Shown: positions 63,601-64,000 of the stretch, piece after piece | Layout: every line of letters begins with the position of its first letter | How positions within the stretch are numbered: the first letter of the stretch is position 1 | From: Petaurus breviceps papuanus | Taxonomy: Eukaryota; Chordata; Mammalia; Diprotodontia; Petauridae | DNA length: 64,000 nucleotides | Direction: 5' to 3' | Assembly (NCBI GenBank): GCA_028583685.1 | Contig: JAMXIF010001210.1 | Coordinates: forward strand, 7,389,801 to 7,453,800 | Position numbers and translations under genes: made by a program | The notes under the pieces: generated by a model | What the model was told of the DNA's origin: nothing | What the model saw: only the letters and a program-made list of their open reading frames with translations | Databases searched by the model: none

Positions 63601-64000
63601 GGGGCGGAGCAGAATTTAGATACTTCCCCACTGGGGGGCACCTGGGCCCCATCTAGTAATTATTTTCCTTTACCTGATGTTAATAAGGTGACAACTAGCA
63701 GCGTGAGAGCCAGGAGGATTTGTTCTAAAGATGCTCTTTCTGGAGCAGTAACTTGTTCCTTGCACCTCCAGTCTGCTGCCCAAACTCTGCTTATGTGAAC
63801 TATGGAAGAGGAAAGAGATGAGAAGGAATGATCCAACAATTTTCAGTATTTCTGTGCTCCCTGAGCTGTCAATCAATCAGCAGCATACCAGTCAGTACAC
63901 TCTACCAACCAATTAAAACTGCCTCTGGCAGTTCTGACGTTGATTGACAGCTCAATCAGCCAGTGACATTGGTGGAAAGAGGGCAAGGGATTAGTTTCCT
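63601..64000. other. No gene; short inverted repeat
   Basis: GAGCTGTCAATCAA (63863-63876) is the exact reverse complement of TTGATTGACAGCTC (63940-63953), with a 63-nt spacer. No repeat family or exon recognised in the rest. Confidence 0.6.

Noticed and set aside
1-64000. Host protein-coding gene or exon
   Set aside because: No frame shows a recognisable host domain, a codon-like pattern with plausible splice sites, or a processed-pseudogene body. Only LINE-derived frames are recognisable.
1-64000. CRISPR array, prophage or bacterial operon
   Set aside because: The repeats are eukaryotic SINEs, LINEs and microsatellites; there is no regularly spaced direct-repeat array.

Overview
The window is 64 kb of AT-rich vertebrate DNA and almost certainly comes from a marsupial. 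The diagnostic signal is the repeats. There are many tRNA-derived SINEs that begin GGGGCRGCTAGGTGGCGCAGT. One form ends in CCAATTGCC plus an A-tract (WSINE1/WALLSI-like). The other ends in an RTE-like tail with CAGTATCTTTGCCAAGAAAA. They sit among old mammalian MIR, MIR3 (Ther-2), MAR1-type CORE-SINEs, L2 and L3/CR1 remnants and marsupial-type LINE-1 pieces. The A-tailed SINE copies suggest an Australian-lineage marsupial, but the species cannot be fixed from sequence alone.

I find no host protein-coding exon, no rRNA or tRNA gene and no CpG-island promoter. The open reading frames are short and random, or lie inside repeats. The only two with recognisable protein homology are a LINE-1 ORF1 fragment (minus strand, 55.67-55.99 kb) and an L2 reverse-transcriptase scrap (plus strand, about 46.1-46.3 kb). 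The window is therefore intergenic, or lies inside a very long intron.

Layout. 0-17 kb: scattered MIR, MIR3, L2 and two kinds of young SINE in otherwise unremarkable AT-rich DNA. 17.1-17.7 kb: a solo LTR. 18-26.3 kb: three LINE-1 remnants, one of them a 5'UTR-to-3'UTR deletion form carrying a SINE. 27-36 kb: L2, MIR3, SINEs, a hAT-type element with a SINE inside it, and an L3/CR1 piece. 37.4-38.9 kb: a hAT-type palindromic MITE followed by a SINE split by a 980-bp solo LTR. 40-42 kb: a 119-bp local duplication beside GATA repeats. 43-53 kb: the most repeat-poor part. 53.8-57 kb: a marsupial repeat of uncertain class, a perfect 33-bp inverted repeat around a TG/TA microsatellite, and LINE-1 ORF1 directly abutting an LTR fragment. 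57.5-63.5 kb: SINEs, L2 and two more LTRs nested in SINEs.

The most informative material is the nesting. Three LTRs lie in tRNA-derived SINEs. For two of them both levels of target-site duplication can be read, and these two entered within about a dozen bases of the SINE start. I see no new gene system. The findings are small-scale genome-evolution observations, and repeat family names rest on recognition rather than database searches.
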